From: an uncultured Roseibium sp.
GTDB lineage: Bacteria; Pseudomonadota; Alphaproteobacteria; Rhizobiales; Stappiaceae
DNA: 64,000 bases
NCBI RefSeq assembly: GCF_947496995.1
Contig: NZ_CANMFD010000002.1
Coordinates: 496,001 to 560,000 of the forward strand
Direction: 5' to 3'
Position 1 is the first letter of the stretch; the number at the start of each line of letters is the position of its first letter. The notes beneath the pieces are model-generated. The model saw only the letters and a list, made by a program, of their open reading frames with translations. It made no database searches and had not been told where the DNA came from. Both the position numbers and the translations under genes were made by a program. Shown one piece after another: positions 62,610-64,000 of this stretch.

Positions 62610-64000
62610 ATGGCTGATGATCGCCAGCATCCCATGTTGCAATACATCATAAACAATCCGGAAGCCTTCGCCCAGAATCTGGCGAAAACGCTGGAGAATG
62701 CCGGCAAGGCGATGGCCGCCTATATCGAGCCTCGCGAACAGGGCAAGATCAGCCATGAGACGACGGACGAACTGACCGGCATCGTCAAAACCCTTGCACA
62801 AGTCGGTGAATACTGGGCCTCCGACCCGCAAAGGTCCGTCGAAGCCCAGTCTCGGCTGTGGGGCAGCTATATCGACCTGTGGAATTCCTCCCTGAAGCGC
62901 ATGATGGGCGAGCCTTCGGAACCTGCTGTGCAGACACCCCCGAGGGACAAGAGGTTCGCGGACCCCGACTGGGAAAACAACCAGTTCTTCGATTTCATCA
63001 AGCAGCTCTATCTCATCACCAGCAAGTGGGCCGAGGACATGGTCCATGATGCCCAGGGCCTCGACGAGCACACCCGCCACAAGGCGGAATTCTACGTTAC
63101 GCAGATCGCCAACGCGGTCTCGCCGTCAAATTTCGTTCTGACAAATCCTGAGCTGCTTCGCCTGACGATGGAGAGCAATGGCGAGAACCTGGTCAAGGGC
63201 ATGCAGCATCTTGTCGAGGACCTGAAGTCCGGCAAGGGCGAGTTGAAGATCCGGCAGACCGACCCGTCGAAATTCAAGTTCGGCGAGAACCTGGCCACGA
63301 CGCCCGGCAAGGTGATTTCCCAGAACGACGTATGCCAGGTGATCCAGTACTCACCGTCCACCGACGAGGTGCTCAAGCGACCGCTTCTTATCGTGCCGCC
63401 CTGGATCAACAAGTTCTACATTCTCGATCTGAATCCGGAAAAGTCGTTCATCAAATGGGCGGTCGACCAGGGTCATACCGTCTTCGTGATCTCCTGGGTC
63501 AACCCGGATGAGCAGCAGGCACAGAAGAGTTTCGAGCATTACATGAAGGAGGGTATTCTAAATACTCTCGACGTGATCAAGCGCGCCACCCGCCAGGAGG
63601 AAGTCAACACGATCGGCTATTGCGTCGGCGGCACCCTTCTGGCCGTGACGCTGGCCTACATGGCCCGTATCGGCGACGAGCGGATCAAGACCGCAACGTT
63701 TTTCACCACCCAGGTCGACTTCACCTTCGCGGGCGATCTCAAGGTCTTTGTCGACGAAGAGCAGATTTCCCTCGTGGAAAAGAGAATGGCCGAATGCGGC
63801 TACCTCGACGGCTCAAAGATGTCCTCGGCCTTCAACATGCTGCGATCGAATGACCTGATCTGGTCCTATGTGGTCAACAACTACCTGAAGGGCAAGGAGC
63901 CCTTCCCGTTCGACCTGCTTTACTGGAACTCCGATTCCACCCGGATGCCTGCGGCCAATCATTCCTTCTATCTGCGCAACTGTTACCTCGACAACAAACT
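62610..64000 (+). CDS. phaC: Class I poly(3-hydroxyalkanoate) synthase PhaC (partial, C-terminus off the right edge)
   Basis: The visible 463 residues begin at the ATG at 62610 with GGAGGAAA upstream. The N-terminal PhaC domain ([21 protein letters not shown]) leads to [41 protein letters not shown]. The lipase-like box is GYCVGG with catalytic Cys338. [23 protein letters not shown] is near the cut. The catalytic Asp and His lie beyond the window. It polymerises 3-hydroxyacyl-CoA into PHA granules. It is divergent from the lipoprotein and GGDEF genes. Confidence 0.96.
   Translation, partial: MADDRQHPMLQYIINNPEAFAQNLAKTLENAGKAMAAYIEPREQGKISHETTDELTGIVKTLAQVGEYWASDPQRSVEAQSRLWGSYIDLWNSSLKRMMGEPSEPAVQTPPRDKRFADPDWENNQFFDFIKQLYLITSKWAEDMVHDAQGLDEHTRHKAEFYVTQIANAVSPSNFVLTNPELLRLTMESNGENLVKGMQHLVEDLKSGKGELKIRQTDPSKFKFGENLATTPGKVISQNDVCQVIQYSPSTDEVLKRPLLIVPPWINKFYILDLNPEKSFIKWAVDQGHTVFVISWVNPDEQQAQKSFEHYMKEGILNTLDVIKRATRQEEVNTIGYCVGGTLLAVTLAYMARIGDERIKTATFFTTQVDFTFAGDLKVFVDEEQISLVEKRMAECGYLDGSKMSSAFNMLRSNDLIWSYVVNNYLKGKEPFPFDLLYWNSDSTRMPAANHSFYLRNCYLDNK

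Overview
The window reads as chromosomal DNA of a high-GC alphaproteobacterium, probably Hyphomicrobiales/Stappiaceae-like. This rests on the gene order aminotransferase-hom-glpX-recJ beside a class I phaC, on soxBDAG next to glutathione-dependent formaldehyde genes, and on the type VI secretion gene complement. The genus is inference. I see no tRNA, rRNA, CRISPR array, integrase or insertion sequence.

Region 1 (1-15414) is much of a type VI secretion system (T6SS). On the minus strand lie vgrG, a DUF6931-like gene and an FHA-domain gene cut by the left edge. On the plus strand lie an OmpA-family gene, tssA, tssB, tssC, hcp, tssE, tssF, tssG and tssH (clpV). The tube, sheath, baseplate and recycling ATPase are present. 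tssJ/K/L/M and any kinase/phosphatase pair are not in the window and may lie to the left. hcp has a hairpin-rich leader and its own terminator.

Region 2 (15483-25132, all minus) is the most unusual part. Its first unit is a secreted caspase-like protein with Sel1 repeats and a C-terminal peptidoglycan-binding-like domain, a glycine-tailed lipoprotein, and a second secreted caspase-like protein with an EF-hand. Its second unit is a FecR-like secreted protein overlapping a CHASE2 adenylate cyclase. A membrane-anchored M23 peptidase follows. CRP-like palindromes (TGTGA-N6-TCACA or one mismatch) lie upstream of tssB, the caspase unit and the cyclase unit, suggesting cAMP control shared with the T6SS. 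The M23 protein and an N-terminal extension of TssG share a D-[RK]-T-[IV]-[IL]-R motif like the phosphothreonine motif of TssL proteins that FHA proteins read.

Region 3 (25473-42645) is housekeeping and metabolism: a GNAT acetyltransferase, an ornithine cyclodeaminase-family enzyme, a Ca2+/H+ antiporter, a five-gene branched-chain amino acid-type ABC transporter with its own terminators, an FMN-binding protein, an M3 oligopeptidase, a DUF423 protein, a cytochrome P450 coupled to an LpxL-like acyltransferase, and fghA plus frmA for formaldehyde detoxification.

Region 4 (43042-54850) holds the heterotetrameric sarcosine oxidase operon soxBDAG, whose one-carbon product fits the neighbouring formaldehyde genes. 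It also has an EEP-family hydrolase, a tandemly duplicated Nudix-PiT phosphate transporter module, a carbon-nitrogen hydrolase and a small membrane protein. Region 5 (54948-64000) holds recJ, glpX, hom and an AlaC-like aminotransferase in one direction, a GGDEF protein, a small lipoprotein, and phaC running off the right edge.
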